Assembly (NCBI GenBank): GCA_016933025.1
Contig: JAFGBT010000033.1
Coordinates: 1 to 46,328, forward strand
Direction of reading: 5' to 3'
From: Spirochaetota bacterium
Lineage (GTDB): Bacteria > Spirochaetota > UBA4802 > UBA5550
Length of the DNA stretch: 46,328 nucleotides
In this document: positions 1 to 8,652 of the stretch, piece after piece
Layout: every line of letters begins with the position of its first letter
How positions within the stretch are numbered: the first letter of the stretch is position 1
Program-made: the position numbers and the translations under genes
Notes under the pieces: generated by a model
What the model saw: only the letters and a program-made list of their open reading frames with translations
What the model was told of the DNA's origin: nothing
Databases searched by the model: none

Positions 1-954
1 ATCGGCGGCGTGCTGATACGGGGCGAGAAGGGAACGGCGAAGAGCATCGCCGTGCGCGGGCTTGCCGCTCTTCTGACCGAGATCAACGTGGTCGAGGGGT
101 GCCCCTTCAGCTGCGATCCGGACCAGCCCTCCAAGTTCTGCCCCCAGTGCCGTGAGCGTTCGTCCGGGGGCGAGATCCATGCGGTGCGGCGCCCGGCCAG
201 GGTAGTCGAGCTGCCGATCAATGCCACTGAAGACAGGGTCGTCGGCACCCTTGACCTCGAGCACGCGTTGAAAAAGGGGGAGAAGCGCTTCGAGCCCGGG
301 CTCCTCGCCCTGGCAAACCGCGGCATCCTGTACGTGGACGAAGTCAACCTGCTTGACGACCATATCGTCGACATCCTGCTCGACAGCGCGGCCATGGGCG
401 TGAACATAGTAGAGCGCGAAGGGGTGAGCTATTCGCACATGGCGGAATTCATTCTCGTCGGCACGATGAACCCGGAGGAAGGGGAACTCCGGCCCCAGCT
501 CCTTGACCGCTTCGGCCTCTGCGTCAGCATTTCCGGGATCGGAGTCGCCGCGGAGAGGATCGAGATCGTGAAGCGCTGGAACGACTATGAATCGGACCCG
601 GACGCCTTTCTGGCGCGCTGGGAGGCGGAGGAGAAAAAGCTCGCGGACAGGATCGTCGACGCCCGGAAACTCCTGCCCGGCATCAGCCTTCCCGACGCAA
701 TGCTCGAAAAAATAGCTACGGTCGCCTGCGCCGTCGGCGTCGACGGGCATCGTTCCGACCTCGTCATGATGAAGGCGAGCAGGACGATCGCCGCGTACCA
801 CGGCCGCACCTCGGTGACCGATGACGATATCCTCGCCAGCGCCGAGCTGGCGCTCTACCATCGGGTCCGCCGGAAGCCCTTTGACGAGGTCCGGCTCGAT
901 ATGGATATCGTTCGCAGGGCGCTTGCCGGCAAAGGAGAGTCGTTGACGCAATGA
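1..954 (+). CDS. Magnesium-chelatase-type AAA+ ATPase, ChlI/BchI-like (5' truncated)
   Basis: The reading frame is open from base 1, so the N-terminus lies outside the window. The first visible residues are already the Walker A loop (GEKGTAKS). Next come a four-cysteine insert (CPFSC, then CPQC), a Walker B motif ([10 protein letters not shown]) and the sensor/arginine-finger segment [19 protein letters not shown], all typical of ChlI-family AAA+ subunits. Such subunits form hexameric motors that power metal insertion into a tetrapyrrole with a ChlD partner and a large ChlH/CobN catalytic subunit. The stop overlaps the start of the next gene (ATGA), so the two are translationally coupled. The substrate cannot be named because no ChlH/CobN gene is visible; the gene could also belong to a MoxR-like chaperone pair. 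Confidence 0.9.
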   Translation: MGGVLIRGEKGTAKSIAVRGLAALLTEINVVEGCPFSCDPDQPSKFCPQCRERSSGGEIHAVRRPARVVELPINATEDRVVGTLDLEHALKKGEKRFEPGLLALANRGILYVDEVNLLDDHIVDILLDSAAMGVNIVEREGVSYSHMAEFILVGTMNPEEGELRPQLLDRFGLCVSISGIGVAAERIEIVKRWNDYESDPDAFLARWEAEEKKLADRIVDARKLLPGISLPDAMLEKIATVACAVGVDGHRSDLVMMKASRTIAAYHGRTSVTDDDILASAELALYHRVRRKPFDEVRLDMDIVRRALAGKGESLTQ

Positions 955-3077
955 CAGACAGGCCCGGACAACAGCATGCGTACCCCTTTTCCGCCATTGT
1001 CGGCCAGGACCAGCTGAAGCTCGCCCTGCTGGTCAATGCCATCGTTCCCCGCGGCATGGGCGTGCTCATCAGGGGCCAGAAGGGGACGGCAAAAAGCACT
1101 GCCGTACGCGCGCTGGCAAGCGTCCTCCCGCAGATCAGGAGGGTCGCCGGATGCCCCTTCAACTGCGATCCGGACTCTCCCGATCATCTCCTCTGCGACA
1201 CGTGCAGAGCGAAAATCAACCGGGGCATACCCCTCCCGGTGGAGTACACGAATGTGCCCCTGGTGACCCTGCCCCTTAACGCGACCGAGGACAACCTGGT
1301 GGGAAGCATCGACTTCGAGGCCGCGATCAGGTCGGGCGTGAAGAGCTTTCAGCCGGGACTGCTCGCGAAGGCGCACCGGGGCATCCTGTACGTGGACGAG
1401 GTCAATCTCCTCGACGATCACCTGGTCGACCTTCTCCTGGGGGCGTCCGCCGGAGGGATCAATATCGTGGAGCGGGAGGGAATAAGCTTCTGGCACGCGT
1501 CCGAGTTCATGCTCATCGGCACCATGAACCCGGAGGAAGGGGAACTCCGACCGCAGTTACTTGACCGCTTCGGTCTCTGCATCCAGATAGATTCGCTCGA
1601 CGACACCGGGGGAAGGATCGAGATCATGAAGCGCCATCATGAATTCATTGACGACCCGCCGTCGTTTTGCCGCCGCTGGGGCGACGCGGAACGTGATGAG
1701 CAGCGGCGCATACGGCAGGCCATTTCGATGATGGGGGACGTCCGCATCACCCCCGAAAAATATGCGATCATAACCAGGATGTGCCATGAGGCTCAGGTGG
1801 CCGGCCACCGGGCGGACATTGTAATTGAAAAGGCCGCACGCGCACTCGCCGCCTATAACGGGAGGTACGAGCCGGGGTACCGCGACCTTGAGTGTGCGGC
1901 CTTGCTTGCCCTGCCCCATCGCGTCCGGAGAAAGGATGAGGAGCAACATGACGGAGCCGCTCTCCGCACCAACAGGGACGAGCCGGCCGAACAGATACAG
2001 GTCGGCGCCGCCATGGCCGACGATAACAATAACGGCCGAAAAAAGAGCAAGAAAGAGAAAAAGAAATCCGGGAAAAGCAATGAGAGCGTCCAATCAAACG
2101 CCGGGGAAAGCCGGAGAGAGCATGATGATGATTCCAGGGAGGCGGTGGGAGGGTTCTTCGTGCCGCACCTCACCGGGGCCGCTGAAGCGCCCGACACCGC
2201 CACCCCGCTCCCGGTGGACATATCGCGCATCATCAACGGGCGGATCAAGACGACCTTTACCGCCCCGGGCAGGAGATACTGCTCTGAATCAACCGCGAAG
2301 CAGGGGAGATACGTGCGCGCCACGGTCAGCTCCGCGAGCGGCGATATAGCGTTTGACGCGACCATACGCGCGGCCGCCCCGTTTCAGAATATGCGGCCGC
2401 GGGCGGAGGCCGTGATAAACATCCAGGCCGATGACATCCGCACAAAGGTCCGCGAGCAGAAGAAAAACACCCTTCTCGTCTTTGTGGTCGACGCTTCCGG
2501 CTCCATCGGGTACAAGCTCATGAAAGAGACCAAGGGCGCCATTCTTCATTTTTTACAGGACGCCTACATCAAGAGAGACAAGGTCTGCCTGATCGCCTTC
2601 CGGAACGACCGCGCCGAAACGCTCCTTTCGCCGACCAGCAGCATCGATCTGGCGATGAAAAAACTGCAGGACCTGCCCACCGGCGGCAAGACGCCCCTGT
2701 GCGCCGGAATGCTTGAGGGATATAACGTGATTCGTTCAAGCCTTATAAGCAACAAGGGAATCCTGCCCCTCCTGGTGCTCATAACCGACGGGCGCGCCAA
2801 TGTGGGCATGGATGCCAGCCTGGCATCGCAGGGCACAAACACCTTTTTATTATATGACGAGCTGTTCGCGATGGCCGAGACCATTCGAAGCGAGAGGCGC
2901 CTGAACTCCGTCATCATCGATGTCGAGCCGGCGGTAATCGGAGCCTTCCGCATGACCGAGCAGATAGCCGAGAAGATGGGGGCGAAATACGTCGCACTTG
3001 ACACAATAAAATCCGGAACGATCGCGCATGCCGTCCGCACGGCGATCGCGTCGCCGGAATACGAGTGGAGGGAATAA
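951..3077 (+). CDS. ChlI-ChlD fusion: AAA+ ATPase with C-terminal VWA domain
   Basis: This 708-residue protein has an N-terminal AAA+ module closely resembling the preceding gene: Walker A GQKGTAKS, a four-Cys insert CPFNC/CDTC, Walker [11 protein letters not shown] and the [19 protein letters not shown] segment. A charged low-complexity linker rich in Lys/Ser follows (about residues 330-400). A von Willebrand A domain occupies about residue 505 to the end, with a MIDAS motif DASGS (first Asp about 514), a Thr in GGKTPL and LITDGRANV. This is the ChlD/BchD or cobaltochelatase CobT-like architecture. In chelatases it docks on the ChlI ring and the catalytic subunit. It overlaps the upstream ATPase by 4 nt and ends 1 nt before the next gene, so it is in one operon. 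The metal and porphyrinoid substrate is unknown. Confidence 0.9.
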   Translation: MTDRPGQQHAYPFSAIVGQDQLKLALLVNAIVPRGMGVLIRGQKGTAKSTAVRALASVLPQIRRVAGCPFNCDPDSPDHLLCDTCRAKINRGIPLPVEYTNVPLVTLPLNATEDNLVGSIDFEAAIRSGVKSFQPGLLAKAHRGILYVDEVNLLDDHLVDLLLGASAGGINIVEREGISFWHASEFMLIGTMNPEEGELRPQLLDRFGLCIQIDSLDDTGGRIEIMKRHHEFIDDPPSFCRRWGDAERDEQRRIRQAISMMGDVRITPEKYAIITRMCHEAQVAGHRADIVIEKAARALAAYNGRYEPGYRDLECAALLALPHRVRRKDEEQHDGAALRTNRDEPAEQIQVGAAMADDNNNGRKKSKKEKKKSGKSNESVQSNAGESRREHDDDSREAVGGFFVPHLTGAAEAPDTATPLPVDISRIINGRIKTTFTAPGRRYCSESTAKQGRYVRATVSSASGDIAFDATIRAAAPFQNMRPRAEAVINIQADDIRTKVREQKKNTLLVFVVDASGSIGYKLMKETKGAILHFLQDAYIKRDKVCLIAFRNDRAETLLSPTSSIDLAMKKLQDLPTGGKTPLCAGMLEGYNVIRSSLISNKGILPLLVLITDGRANVGMDASLASQGTNTFLLYDELFAMAETIRSERRLNSVIIDVEPAVIGAFRMTEQIAEKMGAKYVALDTIKSGTIAHAVRTAIASPEYEWRE

Positions 3078-3078
3078 C

Positions 3079-4161
3079 ATGGGAATCAACGGACGCGTCG
3101 GCACCCTGCCCGGGAACACGCCGATCACGGACATACCCCCGGACTACTTCCCGAAGGGGTGCGGATTCTGGTTTAAAATTCCTGAAGGAAGGGACCACGG
3201 TAAAAAAATGTTCTTCAGGGACAGCCGTCACGGGAAAGGGGCTCCGAAACGGACAATAGTGTTCGTGCACGGCAATCCTGAATGCTCGTATATATATAGG
3301 AAGATCATCCAGGATGTTATTGATAAGGCAAAAAAGCCTTTCAGGATCATCGCGATGGACCATATCGGTTTCGGGCTGTCGGATCAGGCCTCATACGAGA
3401 TGGTCTGCATGGACCATGCGGAAAACCTTCTCCAGCTCATCAGGCATCTGAAGCCCACGAACATCACGCTGGTAATACACGACTGGGGAGGGCCGATCGG
3501 CGTCGGGGCGTTCCTCCGGGAGCCCGGGAGAGTATCTAACCTCGTTCTGAACAACACGACGATCTTCCCCATGCCCGAGAGCGGCTACACGTACCGGAAC
3601 TATCCCATTCCATGGCTTCCATGGTCCCGGTTTCCTCTGATAATGCCGAACTTTATATGGGGCGCCTTTTCCAGTTACGCGATTTACCGCACGCCGACGA
3701 AACCCCTGAACATTATCGCGGGATTCGTAATTCAGGTTGCGAAATATCTCTTCGGCATCCTCGCCAGAAATGAAACACCGGCACAGAGGATTTTCCGGGA
3801 GCAATTCAAAACACGATTGAACGCCCGCAGCTCGATGCGCTTTGTCAGACAGTCCGCGGTATGGGGACACGGGAACACATACTATGAGCCTAGTCTCGGC
3901 AGCAGGGACACCGCCCCCTTTTACCGGTTCATGCAGGACAACATCAAAAAGCTGTGGGGACCGAAGGGCCGGCATATCGGCGCGCGGGCCCTTCTCGGCC
4001 GGTGGGACCCGCTCGGCAAAGACGAGGTGATCAAGCAGTGGACCGACAACCTTCCGCAGCTCGAGGGGCATGTCCGGCTATTCAACAACGTGGGGCATTT
4101 CATCGAGGAGGTCAAGCCCCGGGAGATCGCGGAAGCCATAATCGACGTTTCAAAGCTGTAG
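3079..4161 (+). CDS. Haloalkane-dehalogenase-like alpha/beta hydrolase
   Basis: The ATG at 3079, just after the upstream stop, is preferred over in-frame starts inside the preceding gene and gives 360 residues. The oxyanion segment HGNPECSY and the nucleophile elbow HDWGGPIG place a nucleophilic Asp near residue 135. A further Asp in RWDPLGKD (about 310) and the His in GHFIEE (about 340) complete an Asp-Asp-His triad. The Asp nucleophile followed by Trp, and Asn after the HG of the oxyanion motif, are marks of haloalkane dehalogenases and of OleB-type hydrolases, rather than Ser esterases. A related epoxide hydrolase is possible. The gene is coupled to the ChlI/ChlD pair, but no functional link between these families is known to me. 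The real substrate may not be halogenated. Confidence 0.82.
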   Translation: MGINGRVGTLPGNTPITDIPPDYFPKGCGFWFKIPEGRDHGKKMFFRDSRHGKGAPKRTIVFVHGNPECSYIYRKIIQDVIDKAKKPFRIIAMDHIGFGLSDQASYEMVCMDHAENLLQLIRHLKPTNITLVIHDWGGPIGVGAFLREPGRVSNLVLNNTTIFPMPESGYTYRNYPIPWLPWSRFPLIMPNFIWGAFSSYAIYRTPTKPLNIIAGFVIQVAKYLFGILARNETPAQRIFREQFKTRLNARSSMRFVRQSAVWGHGNTYYEPSLGSRDTAPFYRFMQDNIKKLWGPKGRHIGARALLGRWDPLGKDEVIKQWTDNLPQLEGHVRLFNNVGHFIEEVKPREIAEAIIDVSKL

Positions 4162-4181
4162 TGAACTGCCCGGCGCATCAT

Positions 4182-4211
4182 ATGTCATCGCGAGCGTAGC
4201 GAAGCGAGCCT
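4182..4211. repeat. Short GC-rich repeat between convergent genes
   Basis: The 75-bp gap between the hydrolase and the convergent oxidoreductase holds a segment reading TGTCATCGCGAGCGTAGCGA and then AGCGAGCC. It resembles the dispersed intergenic repeats further along (TGACA plus a GAGCGTAG core) but is not the same unit. Only one copy is seen here. Confidence 0.35.
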
Positions 4212-4236
4212 GCTTTACTATTCATTATAATCACGG

Positions 4237-5529
4237 CTAAGCGGCGAAGACACTCCTGGCCGCCTTCTTGCCGAGGGCTATGAGGGTGAGCACCGGCGGT
4301 ATTCCTCCCGAGCGCGGCATCACGCTGTTATCGCACACATAACAGTTCCTGATGGCGGTCTGAAGATCGCTCCCGACGATCCTTCCGATCGCCGCCGTTC
4401 CGCCGGGATGTCCCCCGATGCCCTTCGCGACCGAGATCGTTCCGGGGACCACTCCCGCGCGGATCATGATGCGCCGCGCCCTGTCGACGCCCTCCGCCAT
4501 CCTCCGCTCATCGGCATCAGTCAGCCTCTTGTGCATGGTTCCGTCCTCGTCGATCGAGCCGCTCGGCTCGTCGCAGAGTTTCACGAACATGCCGGCGAGA
4601 CGCTTCATGCGCATGCCGTTCGGCAGATAGGCGAGATGAAGGGCCGCTATCTGCGCCATGAAGGCGTTGACGGCCCCCGCGGTTCCGACCACGAACTCTC
4701 CCGCCATTGACTCGTCCGCGAAGGTATAGGTCATTTCATGATAGGTCCCGGCGCCGTCCTTCATCGTGCCCGCCATGACGGACATCGGGTCGGTAAAAAA
4801 ATGGCCCCCGGCGTCCGCTATCCCGCTCTTCTTCAATATGATCGGCGTGCCGATGCCGCCTGCGGCGAGGATCACCCTGTTCGCCATGATCCTCTTTTGG
4901 CCGTAACGGTCCCTCGCGAGCACCCCCTCGGCCGAGCCGCCGGATGACAGCACCTTCACGACGTTATGGCGGACAAAAAGCCGGGCGCCGGCCTCGACCG
5001 CGTCGGCGAGATACTCGCGGGCGGTCCATTTCGCCCCTCTGCTGCAGCCGAAGAGACACCGGTCGCACGCCGGGTCGCACAGCTCCGGGTCGATAAAGCG
5101 CTCCTGCGGCCTCATCCTGAACCCGAGCTCGGAAGCAGCGCCAACCATGCGCATCGTGCCCCGGTAACCCCTGTAAAAGCTTTCCGGAACGGGCTGTATA
5201 GAAAGCTCCTTTTTTGTCTCCGCCACCTCGGCCGCGAGATCTATTCCCAGCTCTTCCTTTAAAAACGAAGGCGGGTCGTAGGCGTTCCCCGAATAGAGCA
5301 TGGTCGAGCCGCCGGCGGTGATGCCCCTGCGGACCAGGACCCCGTCCTTGGACTTCTTAATATCGTACATGGTGGCGTAGGCGAGAACGCTTCCGACCGG
5401 CCAGCGATGGTAGCCTCCCTTCTCGAGTATGATAACGTCGTCCCCGCTTCTCGCGAGCTCCCGAGCGACCGTTGCCCCTCCCGGCCCGGAACCGACGATT
5501 ACGGTGTTCGCGCGCGCCACTCGCGTCAT
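4237..5529 (-). CDS. GMC-type FAD-dependent oxidoreductase (second of a pair)
   Basis: The start at 5529 overlaps the stop of the upstream oxidoreductase (ATGA), giving 430 residues. The N-terminus has the dinucleotide-binding signature VGSGPGGATVARELARSG followed by ILEKGG. The middle carries a cysteine cluster (CDPACDRCLFGCSRGAKW), which in many GMC relatives reads like a ferredoxin-type cysteine pattern. The C-terminus has GGHPGGTAAIGRI and CDNSVMPRSGGIPPVLTLIALG, the usual GMC substrate/FAD-closing region. Family members oxidise alcohols with FAD as cofactor, and long-chain or sterol-like alcohols are plausible. The substrate is not deducible. It is about 100 residues shorter than classical choline dehydrogenases but normal for this bacterial subgroup. 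Confidence 0.85.
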   Translation of the reverse strand: MTRVARANTVIVGSGPGGATVARELARSGDDVIILEKGGYHRWPVGSVLAYATMYDIKKSKDGVLVRRGITAGGSTMLYSGNAYDPPSFLKEELGIDLAAEVAETKKELSIQPVPESFYRGYRGTMRMVGAASELGFRMRPQERFIDPELCDPACDRCLFGCSRGAKWTAREYLADAVEAGARLFVRHNVVKVLSSGGSAEGVLARDRYGQKRIMANRVILAAGGIGTPIILKKSGIADAGGHFFTDPMSVMAGTMKDGAGTYHEMTYTFADESMAGEFVVGTAGAVNAFMAQIAALHLAYLPNGMRMKRLAGMFVKLCDEPSGSIDEDGTMHKRLTDADERRMAEGVDRARRIMIRAGVVPGTISVAKGIGGHPGGTAAIGRIVGSDLQTAIRNCYVCDNSVMPRSGGIPPVLTLIALGKKAARSVFAA

Positions 5530-6848
5530 CGCGCGCCTCCTCCGGCCCTCCCCAGGAGGTGGTCGACCAGACGCATTCCGAACGCGATGATCGTGATCAC
5601 CGTCGGGCGGTCCAGCGCCTCCGGAAACACGCTGGCATCGCAGACATAGAGGTTGTCGATGGCGGTCTTCAGGTTGTCGTCGACCACCTCGCCGACGCGG
5701 CAGGTACCGCTCGGATGGGCGCCGCGGATCTCGCCCGCCACGATGCTCTCCGGAGCGCACCCGGCCTCTGCGAGTACCGCCCGCGCGATGTCGATCCCCT
5801 TGCGGATTTTCGCCATGTCGGCCTCAGTGAGGGCCTTGGAGACTCGCCCCTCGCTGTCGACCATGCCGCCCAGCTCATCCTTCACCTTCACCAGGATGGC
5901 GATCATCTTCCGGTAGCTCAATATCTTCGGGACGTGCCGCAGGCCCGCCTTCGCGAGGCTTATCAGGGTCATCAGCCGCGGATCAATAAGGGTACCGAGC
6001 CTGATGCCGTCGCTGTCGTACCACTTCCAGCTCACCACGCTCACGAGCGGGTCACGGTATGTCCCGATACGCGGGGAGATGCCGTAGACCAGCACGGTCG
6101 GGTCGACCACGCACCCCTCCCCGGCCTTCGCGATGCCGGCCCGCTTCAGCAAAACCGGCGTCGGGATCCCGCCGGCGCAGAGCACCACAATGTCCGAGCG
6201 GTAATCGACGGTCCCCCTTCCCCTGACGCGGGCCTTCACGCCAGTGGCGCGCCCGTTCTGTACGCTCACCTCTAGGCATTCCGCCCGCGTGACGACTTCA
6301 GTCCCCGCATCGGCCGCCTGCCTGATGAAGTCCCTGGCTGTCCACCGCTCTCCGTAATTCAGCCCGAGTGAGGTAAGGGCCGCGCTGCTCTGCCCGTTCC
6401 TGAACTTAGAGACGTCAAGGAATTTCGGCATCGGCTCCCACTCCTGGCCGAGGCGATTGCCTGCCGCCATTACCGAGGCCGAGGCCTCGCCCAGGTACTC
6501 GTCGGGAAGCACGGAGACATTGAGCTCGCGGCAAATCTCATCGGCATAACCTTCCAGATCGATACCGTACTTCGTCTTGAGCCACGGCGGGGGCATGGCC
6601 GCGGATCCGGAGTAAACCATGGTCGCGCCGCCCAGGGTCGTCGCCTTGAGCATGGTGAGGCCCTCTTTACTCTTGAAAAAACCGAAGCGGTCGAACATGG
6701 CCAGCGCGCCCCGGTAGGTCCCGAGGTTTGTATGCTCCCTCCCCTTTTCCAGCAGGCAGACCCGCTTTCCCGCTCGCGCCAGGCCCCTGGCGACGGTTGC
6801 CCCTCCCGGTCCTGAACCGACAACAATGACGTCGTAACAATCTGACAT
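5526..6848 (-). CDS. GMC-type FAD-dependent oxidoreductase (first of a pair)
   Basis: This 440-residue protein begins with a Rossmann FAD motif (VVGSGPGGATVARGLARAGK) and LLEKG. The C-terminal end has GAHPSGTCRVGEVVDDNL and CDASVFPEALDRPTVITIIA, where the conserved His and Asn/Asp of GMC enzymes normally lie. The ATG at 6848 is preceded by AAGGAG about 10 nt upstream, a good ribosome-binding site. It overlaps the next gene by 4 nt and is a clear paralogue of it, but lacks that protein's cysteine cluster. The two may form a heteromeric or sequential alcohol-oxidising system. The substrate is unknown. Confidence 0.86.
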   Translation of the reverse strand: MSDCYDVIVVGSGPGGATVARGLARAGKRVCLLEKGREHTNLGTYRGALAMFDRFGFFKSKEGLTMLKATTLGGATMVYSGSAAMPPPWLKTKYGIDLEGYADEICRELNVSVLPDEYLGEASASVMAAGNRLGQEWEPMPKFLDVSKFRNGQSSAALTSLGLNYGERWTARDFIRQAADAGTEVVTRAECLEVSVQNGRATGVKARVRGRGTVDYRSDIVVLCAGGIPTPVLLKRAGIAKAGEGCVVDPTVLVYGISPRIGTYRDPLVSVVSWKWYDSDGIRLGTLIDPRLMTLISLAKAGLRHVPKILSYRKMIAILVKVKDELGGMVDSEGRVSKALTEADMAKIRKGIDIARAVLAEAGCAPESIVAGEIRGAHPSGTCRVGEVVDDNLKTAIDNLYVCDASVFPEALDRPTVITIIAFGMRLVDHLLGRAGGGAR

Positions 6849-6908
6849 TATAGCACACTCCTTGGAGTTGGATAGACTCGGGAAATCACTCGCCCGCGCG
6901 ATCAGAAA

Positions 6909-7883
6909 TCACCGGCCGAGCTCATGCTCTTCAATTGCGCGCGCGGCCCTTTGAACCGCAAACGAAATAAGGTCGCCGCATGATCGGGGGCCCTTCATGT
7001 GCTCCTGGAAAGAACGAACGTCGGGGAACGTCTTTTGTATGATGACGCCGCACTCGACGCTTCCATACCGCTTCCTGAAATCGGCGACGATGCCGCGGCC
7101 GACTGAAAACGCCTCCGGTCGGCCCACGGGTTCGCGCCGGAGGAGGTTGAGATGCCCGACGACAAACCGCTTCACGACCTCGGGGAACCGTATCCTCCTG
7201 ATGTCCCAGCCCGCGCGAAGATTCAGGGCCATCAGGCCGCCGGCGAGGGCGCCGCACAACCCGCCCCTGAGGCCGATCCCCCCGTCGAACACGACGCTGA
7301 GACGTTCGAGCAGGTCGTCCCCGACCCCTGTCGCGGCCCTCACGCCGCGCAGCACCTCGCGCGCGCAATGAACCGCGCCGCCGGCATTCCCCCCGGCGCC
7401 CCCCCGACCCGACTCTCCGGGTAGCGGGGGATCAAAGGACGAAAACTTCTTCGCCGACCTGTATAAATGGACAAGACAGCGGCCGAGCCTGTCGCCCGGG
7501 AGAAAATAGCGGACCTGTCCGGCGGCGGTATAAAAATCGACGCCGATCCGTTCCCTGCATGATGTCGTGCCGACGCTCTCCCGGAACCAGTCGACGTACT
7601 CCCCCGCCTTTTTCAGAACCTCTTCCTCCGCGGCTTCGCCTCCCGAATCGAGCTCGTCACGATGCAGCAGGGCGATGCCGACCGCGCCGCCCGACACCAC
7701 GCCGCAGGTAGAACCGCTCGCGACGCCGCCGCCCTCGAGACCGGTCAACGCCTTCAGCAAAGTGTCCTCCCGCCGGCCCGTCATGTCCTGGAAAACTTCC
7801 AGGGAGGCGAGGGCTCAATTGAGATCTTTCAGCAAATAGAGGCTCCCGCGCAACCCCCACAGCATCGTGTCACGCCTATTCAT
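6909..7883 (-). CDS. Tandem C_GCAxxG_C_C redox protein, probable selenoprotein (UGA at codon 23)
   Basis: The frame opens at ATG 7883, 8 nt inside the end of the upstream DUF1847 gene. It is interrupted only by TGA at 7815-7817 (codon 23) and then runs to 6909, 324 residues if the UGA is read. Around the UGA the protein reads KDLN-U-ALASLEVFQ, matching the family's first conserved cysteine (NCAQA-type). Later come TCGVVSGG (Cys about 60) and SCRERIG (about 109). A second copy of the domain follows, with HCAREV (about 173), LCGALAGG and ECG, so the UGA aligns with a genuine Cys inside the same protein. A hairpin resembling a bacterial SECIS follows the UGA. The family is known only as a probable redox protein. 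Sec incorporation is inferred: no sel genes are in the window. Without readthrough, an internal ATG at 7784 would give a protein missing the first redox residue. Confidence 0.8.
7787..7817 (-). promoter_or_regulatory. SECIS-like hairpin after in-frame UGA
   Basis: Starting 12 nt after the UGA (7817-7815), the transcript has CCUGGAA, loop GUU, UUCCAGG: a perfect 7-bp stem with a 3-nt loop that begins with G, 18 nt downstream of the UGA. Bacterial SECIS elements known from formate dehydrogenase mRNAs have a short apical loop containing G near its start, at a similar distance. SelB binding is inferred, not shown. Confidence 0.7.
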
Positions 7884-8652
7884 GCTCGCCTTCGTTAACT
7901 TTTTTTCTGGAAATATCAATCTTCTTTCCTGTTATATTCAGCTCTTCCTTTCTCGATATCCTTCGATAATACGGGCTTTTTGAAGCATACAGTGCAGCCA
8001 GAGGATTATGCGCCAGCACCCGATCCTTCGCGGCAAGCACGGTTATGGGCGCCCTGCAGTATTTAATGAAAAGAGAGTCATGGCCGACGCAGAGCCCCAG
8101 CAGCACCACCAGGTCGACCTTCTCCCGGTTGAATATCTCGGCCTGCGCTATCGGGTTGCACATGGACTCCCGTATCTGAGGGGGTGCGATTTTTTCTTCC
8201 GGCAATATCCCTATATCCTCTTTTTGCACGCGCCCGGTCTTGCAGCACACCGATGAAACGGTGAAGCCCCTCGCTTCAAGAACTTCGGAAAACATTCTGG
8301 CCTCTTCCCGCACTCCGATACAAAAGGCGATGCCGATTGTCGAATATCCGCATTTCTTTGAGAAATTAATAATCTCCTCGACCCTGGTAAGCGTATTGCG
8401 TATTCCCTCGCCCGTTATCTCATAGCATTCAGCCTCCTGTATCGAGGCCAGGCGAGCGAATTCCCGTATAGCGGAATCATTGTATTCTTCTTGAGCCCGT
8501 TGTATTTCCTCCGGATGCAGTCTCATGGGACAGAAATCCGGCGCCTCTTCAACAGGCGGAAGAGGATCATTGACGCTTATTACCGGCGAGCATATCCTGC
8601 CGCCGCATTTCGCGCACGTGCTCAAATTCACATGGTCCTTCTCTTTCACCAT
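7876..8652 (-). CDS. DUF1847 metal-binding protein
   Basis: The 258-residue protein carries an N-terminal CAKCGGRIC cysteine cluster. The family blocks follow: GIAFCIGVREEARMF, SSVCCKTGRV, CNPIAQAEIFN, LLGLCVGHDSLFIKYC and KDRVLAHNPLAALYAS. These are characteristic of DUF1847, a cysteine-rich protein of unknown function found mostly in anaerobes. GGAGG lies only 3 nt before the ATG; the GTG immediately after it would be better spaced, so the start may be one codon later. The 3' end overlaps the start of the putative selenoprotein by 8 nt, implying coupled translation and a shared redox or metal-handling role. The C-terminal Lys-rich tail looks ordinary. Confidence 0.85.
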   Translation of the reverse strand: MVKEKDHVNLSTCAKCGGRICSPVISVNDPLPPVEEAPDFCPMRLHPEEIQRAQEEYNDSAIREFARLASIQEAECYEITGEGIRNTLTRVEEIINFSKKCGYSTIGIAFCIGVREEARMFSEVLEARGFTVSSVCCKTGRVQKEDIGILPEEKIAPPQIRESMCNPIAQAEIFNREKVDLVVLLGLCVGHDSLFIKYCRAPITVLAAKDRVLAHNPLAALYASKSPYYRRISRKEELNITGKKIDISRKKVNEGEHE

